DNA of 64,000 bases from Bacillus sp. HSf4 (GCF_029537375.1 NZ_CP120679.1:3026001-3090000); one strand, 5' to 3'; shown: positions 40,131 through 49,607, numbered from the stretch's first letter. The notes: generated from the sequence alone by a model not told the origin. Numbers and translations: made by a program.

Positions 40131-40589
40131 TTACCGTTCTTTCTTTATTAAATCTTTCAGCTCGTCGATAAATACGTTGATATCTTTAAACTGACGATAT
40201 ACTGAAGCAAAGCGGACATATGCGACCTCATCGATTTTCGCCAAACGATCCATCACCATTTCTCCGATCATTTCGCTTTTCACTTCAGAGACGCCTTGAT
40301 TTCTAAGCTCTTTTTCAATTGCAAAACAAATATCTTCAAGCTCTTTTAAAGCGACAGGCCTTTTTTCACAGGCTTTGATCAGGCCGCGGAGCATTTTCTC
40401 CCGGCTGAATTCTTCGCGTATTCCTTCTTTTTTGACGACGATCAGCGGAATTTCTTCCACTTTTTCAAATGTCGTAAACCGATAATTGCATGATTCGCAT
40501 TCGCGCCTTCTGCGAATGGATCTGCCTTCGTCAACCGGGCGGGAGTCCAAAACCCTCGTCCCATTATGCTGACATGCTGGACATTTCAT
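40131..40589 (-). CDS. nrdR: Transcriptional repressor NrdR
   Basis: 152-residue regulator of ribonucleotide reductase genes. Zinc ribbon with Cys3, Cys6, Cys31 and Cys34, and an ATP-cone domain (about 46-136) that senses ATP/dATP. No NrdR box pair was identified within this window, so its targets lie elsewhere. Confidence 0.96.
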   Translation of the reverse strand: MKCPACQHNGTRVLDSRPVDEGRSIRRRRECESCNYRFTTFEKVEEIPLIVVKKEGIREEFSREKMLRGLIKACEKRPVALKELEDICFAIEKELRNQGVSEVKSEMIGEMVMDRLAKIDEVAYVRFASVYRQFKDINVFIDELKDLIKKER

Positions 40590-40605
40590 TTTTTCAGCTC
40601 CCTAT

Positions 40606-40995
40606 TCAGTTGTTTGGTTTTGCCTTGGTCAGCTTTCGGTCCAGTTCCTTATAAAACGTTGAAACCATGCCGCGGCTTGAGCCAAAATCGGTCGGCAAAA
40701 ACGTTTCCGTCGATACATTAAAATCGACCGCTGTTTCAAATGGACGGACGGAAACGACTGTCGCGACCACAAAAGACTTTCTCGGTTTTTTGGCTTCCGC
40801 GTTTACTTCTCCTCTTTCCTCCGACACCGAGATCACGGTGCAGCCGTCAAGCCCTTCCAGCGTGTCTAAAACAGCTTCGAGCGCCTGTTTTGCCGTCGCT
40901 TTGTAATAGCGGCTTTTCAGCTCGTCGACGGGATGGCGGTCAGATGTCTCGGCATGGGTTGAAAAAAATCCCTGAATTTTTTGCAGAACACTCAT
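40606..40995 (-). CDS. Conserved hypothetical cytosolic protein
   Basis: 129 residues without signal or membrane segments, predicted alpha/beta (KATAKQALEAVLDTLEGLDGCTVISVSEERGEVNAEAKKPRKSF reads as helix-strand-strand, split here only for description). I do not recognise a characterised family. The ATG at 40995 has AAAGG upstream. It starts the cluster with nrdR (16 bp), suggesting cotranscription. Confidence 0.7.
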   Translation of the reverse strand: MSVLQKIQGFFSTHAETSDRHPVDELKSRYYKATAKQALEAVLDTLEGLDGCTVISVSEERGEVNAEAKKPRKSFVVATVVSVRPFETAVDFNVSTETFLPTDFGSSRGMVSTFYKELDRKLTKAKPNN

Positions 40996-41153
40996 TTCCT
41001 TTGTCCCCTTTGCCTTTCTTCTCTATATTTTATTAAAAAAACAGTCCATTTCCAAGGGAAAATCAAACAGCCTGAAAATGCAGGAAAAAATCATGAAGGG
41101 AAAGAAAAAGGAGCGGATGTTCAAGCGATATCCGCTTTTTCATCCAGCTCCCT

Positions 41154-41540
41154 TTAAAGTGCCTGTGCTTTGGCTTTAGCCTGTTTGATTTGAACAGGCC
41201 CCATGCCTCTCGGTATTTCAATGTTCTCTCTTGTTTCCGCTTTTAACTCTTCTGCGATATAATCCGCAGCTACGTTCGGATCTAGATCTCCGCAAGTATA
41301 AACATCAATGCTGGCATACCCGTGTTCAGGAAAACTGTGAATGGTCAGGTGAGATTCGGAAATGATCACGACCCCGCTTACACCTTGCGGAGCAAACTTA
41401 TGAAAAGCAACCTCACGGACCTCAGCACCTGATTTGAGTGCCGCATTTACAAACGTTTTCTCAATAAAATCCATGTCATTCAGCTTATCAAAATCGCATC
41501 CCCACAGCTCGGAGATGACGTGACGCCCCATTGTTTCCAT
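41154..41540 (-). CDS. speD: S-adenosylmethionine decarboxylase proenzyme
   Basis: Produces decarboxylated SAM for spermidine synthesis. 128 residues, prokaryotic short form (SpeH). Self-cleavage between Glu62 and Ser63 in [13 protein letters not shown] makes the pyruvoyl cofactor; catalytic His68 and Cys83-region (YTCGD) are present. The ATG at 41540 is preceded by a G-rich ribosome site AAGGGGGG. It lies downstream of gapB but has its own consensus promoter and a 140-base structured leader, so it is not simply a readthrough gene. Confidence 0.95.
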   Translation of the reverse strand: METMGRHVISELWGCDFDKLNDMDFIEKTFVNAALKSGAEVREVAFHKFAPQGVSGVVIISESHLTIHSFPEHGYASIDVYTCGDLDPNVAADYIAEELKAETRENIEIPRGMGPVQIKQAKAKAQAL

Positions 41541-41680
41541 AGCATGGACCCCCCTTAACAAGAATTAAAAAAGTGAATTTCCAAGCAACTGAACCGGTCA
41601 ATTACCACGGGGGAAAGTTAGTCCGGAGAGGTCCTAACCCTTTAAGTAATGCCGAAGCGCTCACGAACTAGAAGTTCACG
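41541..41680 (-). promoter_or_regulatory. Candidate cis-regulatory leader RNA of speD
   Basis: Between the predicted start (about 41680) and the ATG the RNA has a 7-bp hairpin at its very 5' end, then a larger stem (ATTAC ... GTAAT, 41650-41646 with 41605-41601) enclosing a GTTAG/CTAAC hairpin. The apical GGACCUCUC (41634-41626) is complementary to all nine bases of GGGGGGUCC (41554-41546), the Shine-Dalgarno and its 3' flank, and a CCCCC at 41613-41609 offers a second, competing partner. This suggests translational control. Not a riboswitch class I recognise. Confidence 0.5.
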
Positions 41681-41686
41681 AAAAAT

Positions 41687-41715
41687 AGTATACTTTGTTT
41701 GAATATTTTTTGCAA
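41687..41715 (-). promoter_or_regulatory. Sigma-A promoter of speD
   Basis: TTGCAA (41715-41710), 17-base spacer, TATACT (41692-41687) on the minus strand. Confidence 0.85.
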
Positions 41716-41771
41716 GGCGGTTTTATCAATTGGTGGTTAAGGGGTTTTTTTTATCCGTCCATGCTTTTATT

Positions 41772-42794
41772 TTATACAGCTGATGGATGTTTCATTCTTG
41801 AAGCGACAAATCTGACAAGGTCAACGACCCTGCAGGAGTATCCCCATTCATTGTCATACCATGCAAGCACTTTCATTTTTCTGTTTTCAAGAACCATTGT
41901 TGAAAGGCTGTCAATGACGGCGGAATATGGATTTGTGTTAAAATCCGCTGACACGAGAGGTTCATCGCATACATCAATGATGCCGGACATGGAGCCTGCC
42001 GCAGCCGTGCGGAACGCTTCATTGATATCCTCTGCCGATACATCGCATTTTACATCGGCGACAAGGTCAACGAGTGAAACATTTGAAACAGGAACACGCA
42101 AAGCCAATCCGTGCATTCTTCCTTTTAAATGCGGCATGACGAGAGACAACGCTTTCGCTGCGCCAGTCGTCGTCGGAATGATCGAAGATCCGCAGGCGCG
42201 CGCCCTTCTCAAGTCTTTGTGCGGATTGTCAATATTTTTTTGATCGTTTGTAAATGCGTGAACGGTCGTGACAAGCCCGTTTTCGATTCCGAATGCATCA
42301 TCAAGCACTTTTGCCACAGGGGCAAGACAGTTTGTTGTACACGATGCATTTGAAATAATTGCGTGGCGCTCCGCATCGAATTCGTGTTCATTCACACCCA
42401 TCACGATCGTAATATCTTCATTTTTACCGGGAGCCGTTAAAATGACCTTTTTTGCACCCGCTTCAAGATGAGCTTCCGCTTTTTCCTTCGAATTAAACTT
42501 GCCCGTCGCCTCGACGACAATGTCTATTCCATAATCGGCCCACGGAAGAAGCTTCGGTTCCCTTTGATTGGTGAGCATGACCTTTTTCCCGTTGACCAGC
42601 AAATGGTCTTCCCCTGCTTTGACATCCAGTTCATAGCGTCCGTGATTTGTGTCATACTTTATTAAATGAGCGAGTGTTTCCGCAGGATAGCTCGCATTGA
42701 TCACCGCAATGTCAATCTGTTCATCAAGCATCGCTTTTCTAAATACCATTCTGCCGATGCGGCCGAATCCGTTTATGGCAACTTTCACCTTCAT
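41772..42794 (-). CDS. gapB: Glyceraldehyde-3-phosphate dehydrogenase, NADP-dependent (gluconeogenic)
   Basis: 340 residues. Rossmann start VAINGFGRIGRMVFRKA and catalytic Cys152 in NASCTTNCLAPVAK. The residue pattern after the second strand (VINASYPAETLAHL, with Asn where NAD-specific enzymes carry Asp) supports NADP use, as in B. subtilis GapB, which runs during growth on organic acids. No terminator hairpin was identified between gapB and the speD promoter. Confidence 0.95.
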   Translation of the reverse strand: MKVKVAINGFGRIGRMVFRKAMLDEQIDIAVINASYPAETLAHLIKYDTNHGRYELDVKAGEDHLLVNGKKVMLTNQREPKLLPWADYGIDIVVEATGKFNSKEKAEAHLEAGAKKVILTAPGKNEDITIVMGVNEHEFDAERHAIISNASCTTNCLAPVAKVLDDAFGIENGLVTTVHAFTNDQKNIDNPHKDLRRARACGSSIIPTTTGAAKALSLVMPHLKGRMHGLALRVPVSNVSLVDLVADVKCDVSAEDINEAFRTAAAGSMSGIIDVCDEPLVSADFNTNPYSAVIDSLSTMVLENRKMKVLAWYDNEWGYSCRVVDLVRFVASRMKHPSAV

Positions 42795-42849
42795 TAAACA
42801 TACACCCCTTGTTTTTTATGTCATTCCACATCATGTTTTATTCAAAATA

Positions 42850-42860
42850 AGTATAACACA
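42850..42860 (-). promoter_or_regulatory. CcpN operator overlapping the gapB -10
   Basis: Minus-strand TGTGTTATACT fits the CcpN consensus TRTGHYATAYW at all 11 positions and contains the likely -10 TATACT. There is no good -35. CcpN is the glycolytic repressor of gapB and pckA in B. subtilis. Confidence 0.75.
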
Positions 42861-43048
42861 TTATTTTAAATTAGCCATACCATTTATACCTTTTACAGCA
42901 AATTTACGCATCGTTGTGAAAAAGTGAACAAAAGACTAAAAAAAATCATCCTTAAAGCATATATTTCAAATACATCTTAAGTGCTACAATTTCCAACAGC
43001 GCTAAATTTTCACACGACAGAAGGCAGTGTCTTCAAGGAAGGACAAAC

Positions 43049-44533
43049 ATGAAACTGATCAAAAACGCATCTTTCATCATTTCTTTTTTAGCTGCGGCTG
43101 GCATTTCTTTTTTATTAGGGACAGAGGCCGCGTCTGCGGCAAGCGAAGATTATCCGAAACAGATGATCAGGCTGGAAAGCTCATCAGGCTTAAACATCAC
43201 ACCCGCCGGGAATCAGGACAACGCGCCGCTTACAACGAAACAAACGAGCGGGGAAAAAGAAGAAAGGTGGAGGCTTGATACATCTGACGGCAAACAATTC
43301 AAAATCAGAAACATGGATAACGGCAAAATTATCATTCCCGCCCATTATGCCCTGTCAGACAACAATCCCGCTGTGGTTTACTATGACAATTCACGGAAGG
43401 AAGAGTTGTGGAACATCATTGGGGCTGACAAAGATGCGAACGGGGATTTTATGACGTATAAAATCGTCAGCGCAGAAAACAACAACCTGGCACTGACACG
43501 GGACGGAAGCGGAGTGAAGCTTGGCAAATATACGGGAAGCTCCCTCCAAAAGTGGAAGCTTCCAAGCGATGGGCTCGAAGGTTTCGCCGGCTATGCGAAG
43601 GAAACGAGCGGCAGGCAGAAAACAGGCACGACCGGCGGGCTGCTCGGAAAAGTCGTCTACGTCAACAACCTGGGCGAACTGAAGGCCAATATTGAAGATT
43701 CAACACCGCGCACCGTTGTCGTCTCCAGCAATATCGGTGCTTCAGCCAAAACGGTATTGACGGCGGGCGCCAATAAAACGATTGTCGGCTCGTTTGAAAA
43801 ACATAAGCTGAACAATGTTTACTTTAAAACAAAAGCGGAGTCTGGCAACGTCATTTTCAAAAACCTGGTCATTGCCCATGATCAATCGATTCACGAAAAC
43901 AATGACATCCCTGTTTATATTACAGATTCGCGAAACTACTGGATTGACCATGTTACATTCCAGGGCCACAGCTATTCGGCAAACGGCCACGATCTCGACA
44001 AGCTCTTATACGTCGGCGCCAAAGCCGATTACATCACACTGTCTCACAGCATGTTCACAGACCACAGGTACGGCCTGATTCTCGGCTGGCCTCAAGATGA
44101 CAAGCAGTACCACAGTATCTATAATGGATATCCGAGAATGACGATCAGCCACAATCGGTTCGAGAATCTCTACGTCAGGGCGCCCGGGTTGATGCGTTAC
44201 GGTTATTTTCACGTAAAAAACAATTATATTAACAATTTCCATCTCGGCTTCACGATTACGACATTGGCCAAAATATATTCTGAAGCCAATTACTTTGGCA
44301 CGGGCAACGAGAAAGGCATATTGGATGATTACGGAGACGGTGCGTTTAAAGATGTCGGGTCATACCCGGCGATAAAGGGGCAGAAATCACCCGAGACAAG
44401 CTGGAAACCTTCATCCAATTACAGCTATCGAACGATGAAGGCGGGTAATGCCAAAGCTTTTGCCGAACGGTACGCAGGTGCGCAAAATTCCGCATTGTAT
44501 TACGCGAATTTCAGCCAGTTCAAGCAATATTGA
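43049..44533 (+). CDS. Secreted pectate lyase (PL1) with N-terminal RICIN-like domain
   Basis: 494 residues. Signal peptide 1-30 (AASA cleavage). Residues about 35-172 form a ricin-B-like trefoil with repeating motifs (ERWRLDTSDG..., ELWNIIGAD..., LQKWKLPSDG), a probable carbohydrate-binding module. Residues about 195-440 are a parallel beta-helix of family PL1: NYWIDHVTF at 296-304 (calcium region) and the catalytic Arg in VRAPGLMRYGYFHVKNN (376-392). The organism likely uses it to depolymerise pectin alongside abnA/abfA. GAAGGA ribosome site; monocistronic, convergent with coaE. Confidence 0.9.
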   Translation: MKLIKNASFIISFLAAAGISFLLGTEAASAASEDYPKQMIRLESSSGLNITPAGNQDNAPLTTKQTSGEKEERWRLDTSDGKQFKIRNMDNGKIIIPAHYALSDNNPAVVYYDNSRKEELWNIIGADKDANGDFMTYKIVSAENNNLALTRDGSGVKLGKYTGSSLQKWKLPSDGLEGFAGYAKETSGRQKTGTTGGLLGKVVYVNNLGELKANIEDSTPRTVVVSSNIGASAKTVLTAGANKTIVGSFEKHKLNNVYFKTKAESGNVIFKNLVIAHDQSIHENNDIPVYITDSRNYWIDHVTFQGHSYSANGHDLDKLLYVGAKADYITLSHSMFTDHRYGLILGWPQDDKQYHSIYNGYPRMTISHNRFENLYVRAPGLMRYGYFHVKNNYINNFHLGFTITTLAKIYSEANYFGTGNEKGILDDYGDGAFKDVGSYPAIKGQKSPETSWKPSSNYSYRTMKAGNAKAFAERYAGAQNSALYYANFSQFKQY

Positions 44534-44538
44534 ACAAA

Positions 44539-44571
44539 AAAATGAGTGCGGTTTTCCCGCACTCATTTTGA
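44539..44571. terminator. Bidirectional terminator between the pectate lyase gene and coaE
   Basis: AATGAGTGCGG paired with CCGCACTCATT around a 4-5 base loop; it overlaps the coaE stop codon. Confidence 0.88.
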
Positions 44572-45159
44572 CCATCTCTCCAGAAGGTCTTGAAGCTGTT
44601 TTTCCGTGTCCTTCAGGCTGCCGCTGTTATCTATGACCGCGTCGGCCTTTTTCTTTTTTTCATCAAGGGGAAGCTGGGCTTGAATTCGACTAAGCGCCTC
44701 TTTTTCATTAAACTTGTTTCTTTTCATCAGCCGCTTTAGCTGAAGCTCTTTTGGGACCCAGACGACGATCACTTTGTCTGTCAAATGTTCAAGCCCGCTT
44801 TCATATAAAAGCGGAATATCAAGAACAACAAATTGTTCTCCGGCCGAAACGGCGTCATCGCGTTGTTTGATCATCGCTTTTCTCACTTCCGGATGGACGA
44901 TCTCGTTTAATTGCACCCTTTTTTCTTCGTTCGTAAATACAAGCTCTCCGAGTTTTTTCCGATCGATATCGCCTGTCTCAAGCAGGATGCCATCGCCAAA
45001 TGCCTCGACGATTTTCCAATATGCCGGCATTCCCTTTTCGACGGCTTCTTTTGCGATGACATCGGCATCAACCACTGTGATGCCGGCCTGCTGAAACATT
45101 TGCGCGACAGTGCTTTTTCCGCTGGCGATGCCTCCGGTTAAACCGATGACCAATGTCAC
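44563..45159 (-). CDS. coaE: Dephospho-CoA kinase
   Basis: Last step of coenzyme A synthesis. 198 residues, P-loop [12 protein letters not shown] at 7-18, CoA-site [13 protein letters not shown] and lid-region residues in [21 protein letters not shown]. 18 bp after ytaF in the polA-mutM-ytaF-coaE series. Confidence 0.96.
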   Translation of the reverse strand: MTLVIGLTGGIASGKSTVAQMFQQAGITVVDADVIAKEAVEKGMPAYWKIVEAFGDGILLETGDIDRKKLGELVFTNEEKRVQLNEIVHPEVRKAMIKQRDDAVSAGEQFVVLDIPLLYESGLEHLTDKVIVVWVPKELQLKRLMKRNKFNEKEALSRIQAQLPLDEKKKKADAVIDNSGSLKDTEKQLQDLLERWSK

Positions 45160-45177
45160 GTGCTTAGCACCCCCTTC

Positions 45178-45810
45178 TTACAGTTTCCAAATTCCGATCA
45201 TGATCAGCAATATACCGGGAAGGAAAGTCAGTTTATCCATCCAGTTCCATTTTGATAAAAAACGGCCTGACTTCATGCCAAAAAAGACAAATAATGAACT
45301 CATCACGGCTACGGTTATGCTCATCGGAACCGGTGAAAAACCGAGTGCCGCTGCTCCGATCCCTGCGCCAAAGGCGTCAATCGATAAAGCGAAGCCGAGC
45401 AGTACCGCTTCCATGCCGGTAATGATTCCCGATTTATCAATATCGGCGCTTGTCGGCGTTCTTAAAATATGAATGACGATTCCCAGGGATTTCAATTCAA
45501 GGTTCAACAAGGTTTTTTTCGAAATGGCAACTTCCTGCTCTTTCTCCGGCCTGAAAAATTGGTACAGCACCCAAGCGCCGATCCCCATTAAAATAACGGC
45601 GCCGAGCCTTTCCGTTACAACAACGGGGAGGAACTTCTCCAAAAGCGATCCGATCATCATAGCAGTCAGCATAACGGCGCCCGAACAAAAAGCGATGATC
45701 AATATCGCTTTAAAAGGAATTTTCAGCTTTCGCAAACCATAGGTTAATCCGACTGAAAAACTGTCCAGGCTGACGGCAAATGCCAGAAGCAAGAAAGATG
45801 CAAATATCAT
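45178..45810 (-). CDS. ytaF: Sporulation membrane protein YtaF (MntP/DUF204 family)
   Basis: 210 residues, six membrane helices in two pseudo-repeats, each with the MntP-type acidic motif (AVSLDSFSVGLTYG near residue 12 and ALSIDAFGAGIGAA near 140). The related MntP proteins export manganese; the B. subtilis gene is linked to sporulation. Start at 45810 with GAAAGGAAG upstream. Confidence 0.88.
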   Translation of the reverse strand: MIFASFLLLAFAVSLDSFSVGLTYGLRKLKIPFKAILIIAFCSGAVMLTAMMIGSLLEKFLPVVVTERLGAVILMGIGAWVLYQFFRPEKEQEVAISKKTLLNLELKSLGIVIHILRTPTSADIDKSGIITGMEAVLLGFALSIDAFGAGIGAAALGFSPVPMSITVAVMSSLFVFFGMKSGRFLSKWNWMDKLTFLPGILLIMIGIWKL

Positions 45811-45838
45811 ATCCGGTCTTCCTTTCTGTTGATGCAGC

Positions 45839-45950
45839 GGTGCAAGTTTTTAACCTTAGGCATATTTTTTAGGCTTCTTATATATATGAGAAAAGAAAAC
45901 CATCTGTGTATTGTTCATTCTAAAAAGCAACAATACCTAAGGGTTGCACC
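45839..45950 (-). repeat. Nested inverted repeats between mutM and ytaF
   Basis: GGTGCAA(45839-45845)...CCTTAGG(45854-45860) is mirrored by CCTAAGG(45936-45942)...TTGCACC(45944-45950). Inside lies a hairpin GTATTGTT/AACAATAC (45908-45936). The whole 112-base block could fold as one structured RNA on either strand. No terminator T-run. Confidence 0.55.
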
Positions 45951-45998
45951 GAAAGGATTAAACAAGGATACGACTCGATTTGCCTTTATCCGCTACTG

Positions 45999-46826
45999 TC
46001 ATTTTTTTTGGCATTTCACACAGTAATGTGTACCTCTTCCTCCAACGACCGTTTTTTCAATTTCAGATCCGCATGTTTTACAAGGTTCACCTTTTCGTCC
46101 GTAGACGTACAGCTTGAGCTGGAACATGCCGATTTCCCCTTGTGAATTAATGTAGGATCTGACTGTGCTCCCTCCGGCTTCAACAGCTTCTTTTAACGTC
46201 TGGACGATTTCTTTATGGAGGAGAACCGTCTGTTTTTTCGTCAGCCTGCTCGCAGGTGTTTCCGGATGGATTCCCGCTCTGAACAGGGCTTCATCCACGT
46301 AAATATTCCCCAATCCGACGACCGTCCGCTGGTCGAGAAGCGCGGTTTTCACCGAGCGGTTTGTTTTCATCAAGCGCTCTCTTAAATATCCGGCTGTAAA
46401 TTCGCTGCTGAACGGCTCCGGGCCGAGCTGCCTGAGCGGCAGCTCTGTCTGTTCTTCACCCGGCTTAAACAAATGCATCGTGCCAAACTTCCTGACATCC
46501 CGATAGCGCAGCTCCGTTCCGTCCGTGAACTTGAAAATGACATGCACATGTTTATCAAGGGGCTCTCCGTTTTGATGGAGACCGTACTTCCCTTCCATTC
46601 TCAAATGGGAAACCATGACGCAGTGATCAAGATGAAACAATAAAAACTTTCCTCTTCTGTCTATCGACTGAATCGTCTGACCGGCAAGAAGTCTGGCGAA
46701 TTCTTCAGGTTCCGCCGGACGTTTAATGATGTTCGTCCATCTAATATCAACCGCATCTATTGTTTTTCCTTTGACAAGTCCGGCAAGAGTGCGCCGGACC
46801 GTTTCAACTTCCGGCAATTCCGGCAC
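45999..46826 (-). CDS. mutM: Formamidopyrimidine-DNA glycosylase
   Basis: Removes 8-oxoguanine and opened purines, with lyase activity. 275 residues. After Met removal, the N-terminal Pro-Glu (PELPEVET) is the catalytic pair; a C-terminal zinc finger (CKTCGSEIEKTVVGGRGTHYC...C, split ligands) ends the protein. 17 bp after polA. Confidence 0.96.
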   Translation of the reverse strand: MPELPEVETVRRTLAGLVKGKTIDAVDIRWTNIIKRPAEPEEFARLLAGQTIQSIDRRGKFLLFHLDHCVMVSHLRMEGKYGLHQNGEPLDKHVHVIFKFTDGTELRYRDVRKFGTMHLFKPGEEQTELPLRQLGPEPFSSEFTAGYLRERLMKTNRSVKTALLDQRTVVGLGNIYVDEALFRAGIHPETPASRLTKKQTVLLHKEIVQTLKEAVEAGGSTVRSYINSQGEIGMFQLKLYVYGRKGEPCKTCGSEIEKTVVGGRGTHYCVKCQKK

Positions 46827-46843
46827 ATGATCACTTCCTTTTT

Positions 46844-49483
46844 TTATTTTGCGTCATACCATGATGGGCCTGAAGAACAATCCACTTTCAACGGAACATC
46901 GAGCTCCAATGCGCTCTCCATTACTTCAGGGACCAGCTTTTCAAGCTCTTTAATCTCTTCTTCAGGCGCTTCAAAGATCAATTCATCATGCACCTGCAGC
47001 AACAATTTGGCCTGAAGGCCTTTTTCTTTCAGCTTTTTCGCCATTTGGATCATCGCTTTTTTAATAATGTCAGCGGCGCTTCCCTGGATCGGCGTATTCA
47101 TCGCCGTCCGCTCGGCAAAGCTGCGGAGGTTGAAGTTCCGGCTCGTCAATTCCGGAATGTATCTTCTCCTGCTTAAAAGCGTTGTGACATAGCCTTTCTG
47201 CTTGGCTTCCTGAACGGTTTCTTCCATGTATTCCTTGACTCCCTGGAAGCTGTTGAAATAGCGTTCGATAAACGCGGCGGCTTCCTTCCTTGTAATGCCC
47301 AGGTTTTGCGAAAGCCCGTAGTCGCTGATGCCATAGACGATGCCGAAATTGACGGCTTTCGCCTGCCTTCTCATCGCCGATGTGACTTCTTCTTCAGCCA
47401 CATGAAAAACATCCATCGCCGTTTTCGTGTGAACGTCCATGTCATTTGTAAAAGCTTCGATCAGGTTTTTATCCTTCGAGATGTGTGCGAGGACCCTCAG
47501 TTCGATCTGCGAATAATCCGCGGCGAACATCAGCCAGCCTTTTTGAGACGGAACAAACGCCTGCCGGATCTTCCGGCCTTCTTCAAGACGGATTGGAATA
47601 TTTTGCAGGTTTGGATCTGTCGAGCTCAGCCTCCCGGTCTGTGTTAAAGCCTGATTGAAGCGCGTGTGCACCTTATGGCTGTCTTTGCGGATGACTTTTA
47701 AAAGCCCTTCAACATATGTGGACTGCAGCTTGCCGATTTGCCTGTAATGCAGGATGTCTTCGATAATGACGTGTTTGTCGCGCAGCTTTTCCAACACATC
47801 CGCCGATGTGGAATAGCCCGTTTTTGTTTTTTTGATGACGGGCAGGCCGAGTTTTTCGAACAATATCACGCCGAGCTGCTTCGGCGAGTTGATGTTAAAG
47901 GTCTCTCCAGCCGACTCATGGATTTTCTTTTCATACTCTTTTAATTTTCCTGAAAGCTCTTCACCCATTTTTTTCAGCCTGTCCACATCGACCTGGACGC
48001 CGATGGATTCCATTTCACCGAGAATATGGGCCAGCGGCATTTCGAGATCTTCAAACAGCTCGAGCTGTTCGTTCTCTTCCAATTCATCAAGCAGTTTGTC
48101 GCGGAGCAGGGAAATCGCCTTTCCTTTTCTGGCCAAATGATCGGCAAGTTCCTGTTCAGCGGGAACCGCCTGTTTGGCACCTTTTCCATAGACCGCTTCA
48201 TCGGAGGATACAATGCTCAGCTGATGGGTCTTTGCAACGCTTGCGACATCATCGTACGAGTGGCCAGGATTGATGATGTAAGCCGCGAGGAGAACGTCAA
48301 ATTCCGCGCCTTTCAGTTCAACCCCCTGCCAGCGCAAAGCGACCGCCGCACGCTTTACATCAAATACCCATTTCTTTTTCGAGTCGTCCTGAGCCCATTC
48401 TTTAAAACGTTCGGAAGCAATGGCCGTCTCTTTCGGGATAAAGAAAGCGCCGTTTTCATTCACGATCGAAAAACCGAGTATCGGGGCCTCGTGATAATTG
48501 TCTCCAAGCTGTTCGACAACGAATGAAGCCGGTGACGCAAACAATTCCTCAGTGATCTCATTTGTGATCTTGACGTCGAGCTCCTCGAACTGTTCCTCTT
48601 CTTTTTCTGCGGTGTCTTCCCCGAGCCTTTCAAGCAGCGAATGAAAGCCGAGGTCCTTAAAGAGCTTAATGACGGCTTCCCTGTCAAAGCCTTCATAGCC
48701 AAGGGCGTCCAATGTAATCTCAAGGGGAGCTTCAGTGGTGATCGTCGCGAGCTCTTTGCTCATCAAAGCCTGGTCTTTAAATTCCTCAAGCTTTTCTTTC
48801 AGTTTTTTTCCGCTGACCTCGTCGATTGACGATAAAAGCTTTTCGACCGTATGGAACTGCTTTAGGAGCTTGATCGCCGTTTTTTCACCGACGCCGGGAA
48901 CGCCGGGAATATTGTCTGAGGCGTCGCCCATCAGTCCTTTCATGTCGATGATTTGCGGAGGTGTGAGCCCGTATTTTTCCCGGACGTGTTCAGGCGTATA
49001 ATATTCAACATCTGTGATGCCTTTTTTCGTGATCGCCACCGTTGTTCCTTCCGTCGCCAGCTGTGTCAAATCTTTATCACCGGAGAAGATCTTGACCTCA
49101 AAGCCGTCTGTTTCGGCTGATTTAGCCAGCGTTCCGATGATATCGTCGGCCTCGTAATTTTCAAGCTCATACCTGGAGACCCGGTAGGCATCGAGAAGCT
49201 CCTGAATAAACGGCATTTGCTCGGAAAGTTCGGGCGGCGTTTTTTGCCGGCCTCCTTTATATTCTTTAAACGTTTTATGCCTGAACGTCGTTTTTCCCGC
49301 ATCAAAAGCGACCAGCATGTGGGTCGGCTTTTCTTCTTCAAGCATTTTCATCAGGATCATCGTAAAACCGTACACGGCATTTGTATGTATTCCTTTTTCA
49401 TTGCTGAGAAGAGGCAGTGCGAAAAACGCACGGTATGCCAGGCTGTTTCCGTCAACCAACACTAATTTTTTTCGTTCTGTCAT
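46844..49483 (-). CDS. polA: DNA polymerase I
   Basis: 879 residues. 5'-nuclease domain (about 1-300; LVDGNSLAYRAFFALP, GLMGDASDNIPGVPGVGEKTA), a 3'-5' exonuclease-like domain lacking the canonical acidic residues as usual for Bacillus, and the polymerase domain (DYSQIELRVLAHIS, RRQAKAVNFGIVYGISDYG, QVHDELIFE). The ATG at 49483 has AGGAGG 6 bases upstream. Leads polA-mutM-ytaF-coaE. Confidence 0.97.
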   Translation of the reverse strand: MTERKKLVLVDGNSLAYRAFFALPLLSNEKGIHTNAVYGFTMILMKMLEEEKPTHMLVAFDAGKTTFRHKTFKEYKGGRQKTPPELSEQMPFIQELLDAYRVSRYELENYEADDIIGTLAKSAETDGFEVKIFSGDKDLTQLATEGTTVAITKKGITDVEYYTPEHVREKYGLTPPQIIDMKGLMGDASDNIPGVPGVGEKTAIKLLKQFHTVEKLLSSIDEVSGKKLKEKLEEFKDQALMSKELATITTEAPLEITLDALGYEGFDREAVIKLFKDLGFHSLLERLGEDTAEKEEEQFEELDVKITNEITEELFASPASFVVEQLGDNYHEAPILGFSIVNENGAFFIPKETAIASERFKEWAQDDSKKKWVFDVKRAAVALRWQGVELKGAEFDVLLAAYIINPGHSYDDVASVAKTHQLSIVSSDEAVYGKGAKQAVPAEQELADHLARKGKAISLLRDKLLDELEENEQLELFEDLEMPLAHILGEMESIGVQVDVDRLKKMGEELSGKLKEYEKKIHESAGETFNINSPKQLGVILFEKLGLPVIKKTKTGYSTSADVLEKLRDKHVIIEDILHYRQIGKLQSTYVEGLLKVIRKDSHKVHTRFNQALTQTGRLSSTDPNLQNIPIRLEEGRKIRQAFVPSQKGWLMFAADYSQIELRVLAHISKDKNLIEAFTNDMDVHTKTAMDVFHVAEEEVTSAMRRQAKAVNFGIVYGISDYGLSQNLGITRKEAAAFIERYFNSFQGVKEYMEETVQEAKQKGYVTTLLSRRRYIPELTSRNFNLRSFAERTAMNTPIQGSAADIIKKAMIQMAKKLKEKGLQAKLLLQVHDELIFEAPEEEIKELEKLVPEVMESALELDVPLKVDCSSGPSWYDAK

Positions 49484-49607
49484 CTTGATCCTCCTAAGAA
49501 GCCGTGATTTTCCAGCTTCCATTCAACTTCATACACATATTTGCTTATTTTATTTTAGCAAAGTTCATTTTGAAAGGAAAATCAGAGTCCTTTTTTTAGA
49601 AAGAAAA

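Noticed and set aside
46844-49483. Missing acidic residues in the 3'-5' exonuclease-like domain of PolA
   Set aside because: This is the normal state for DNA polymerase I of Bacillus, not a mutation.
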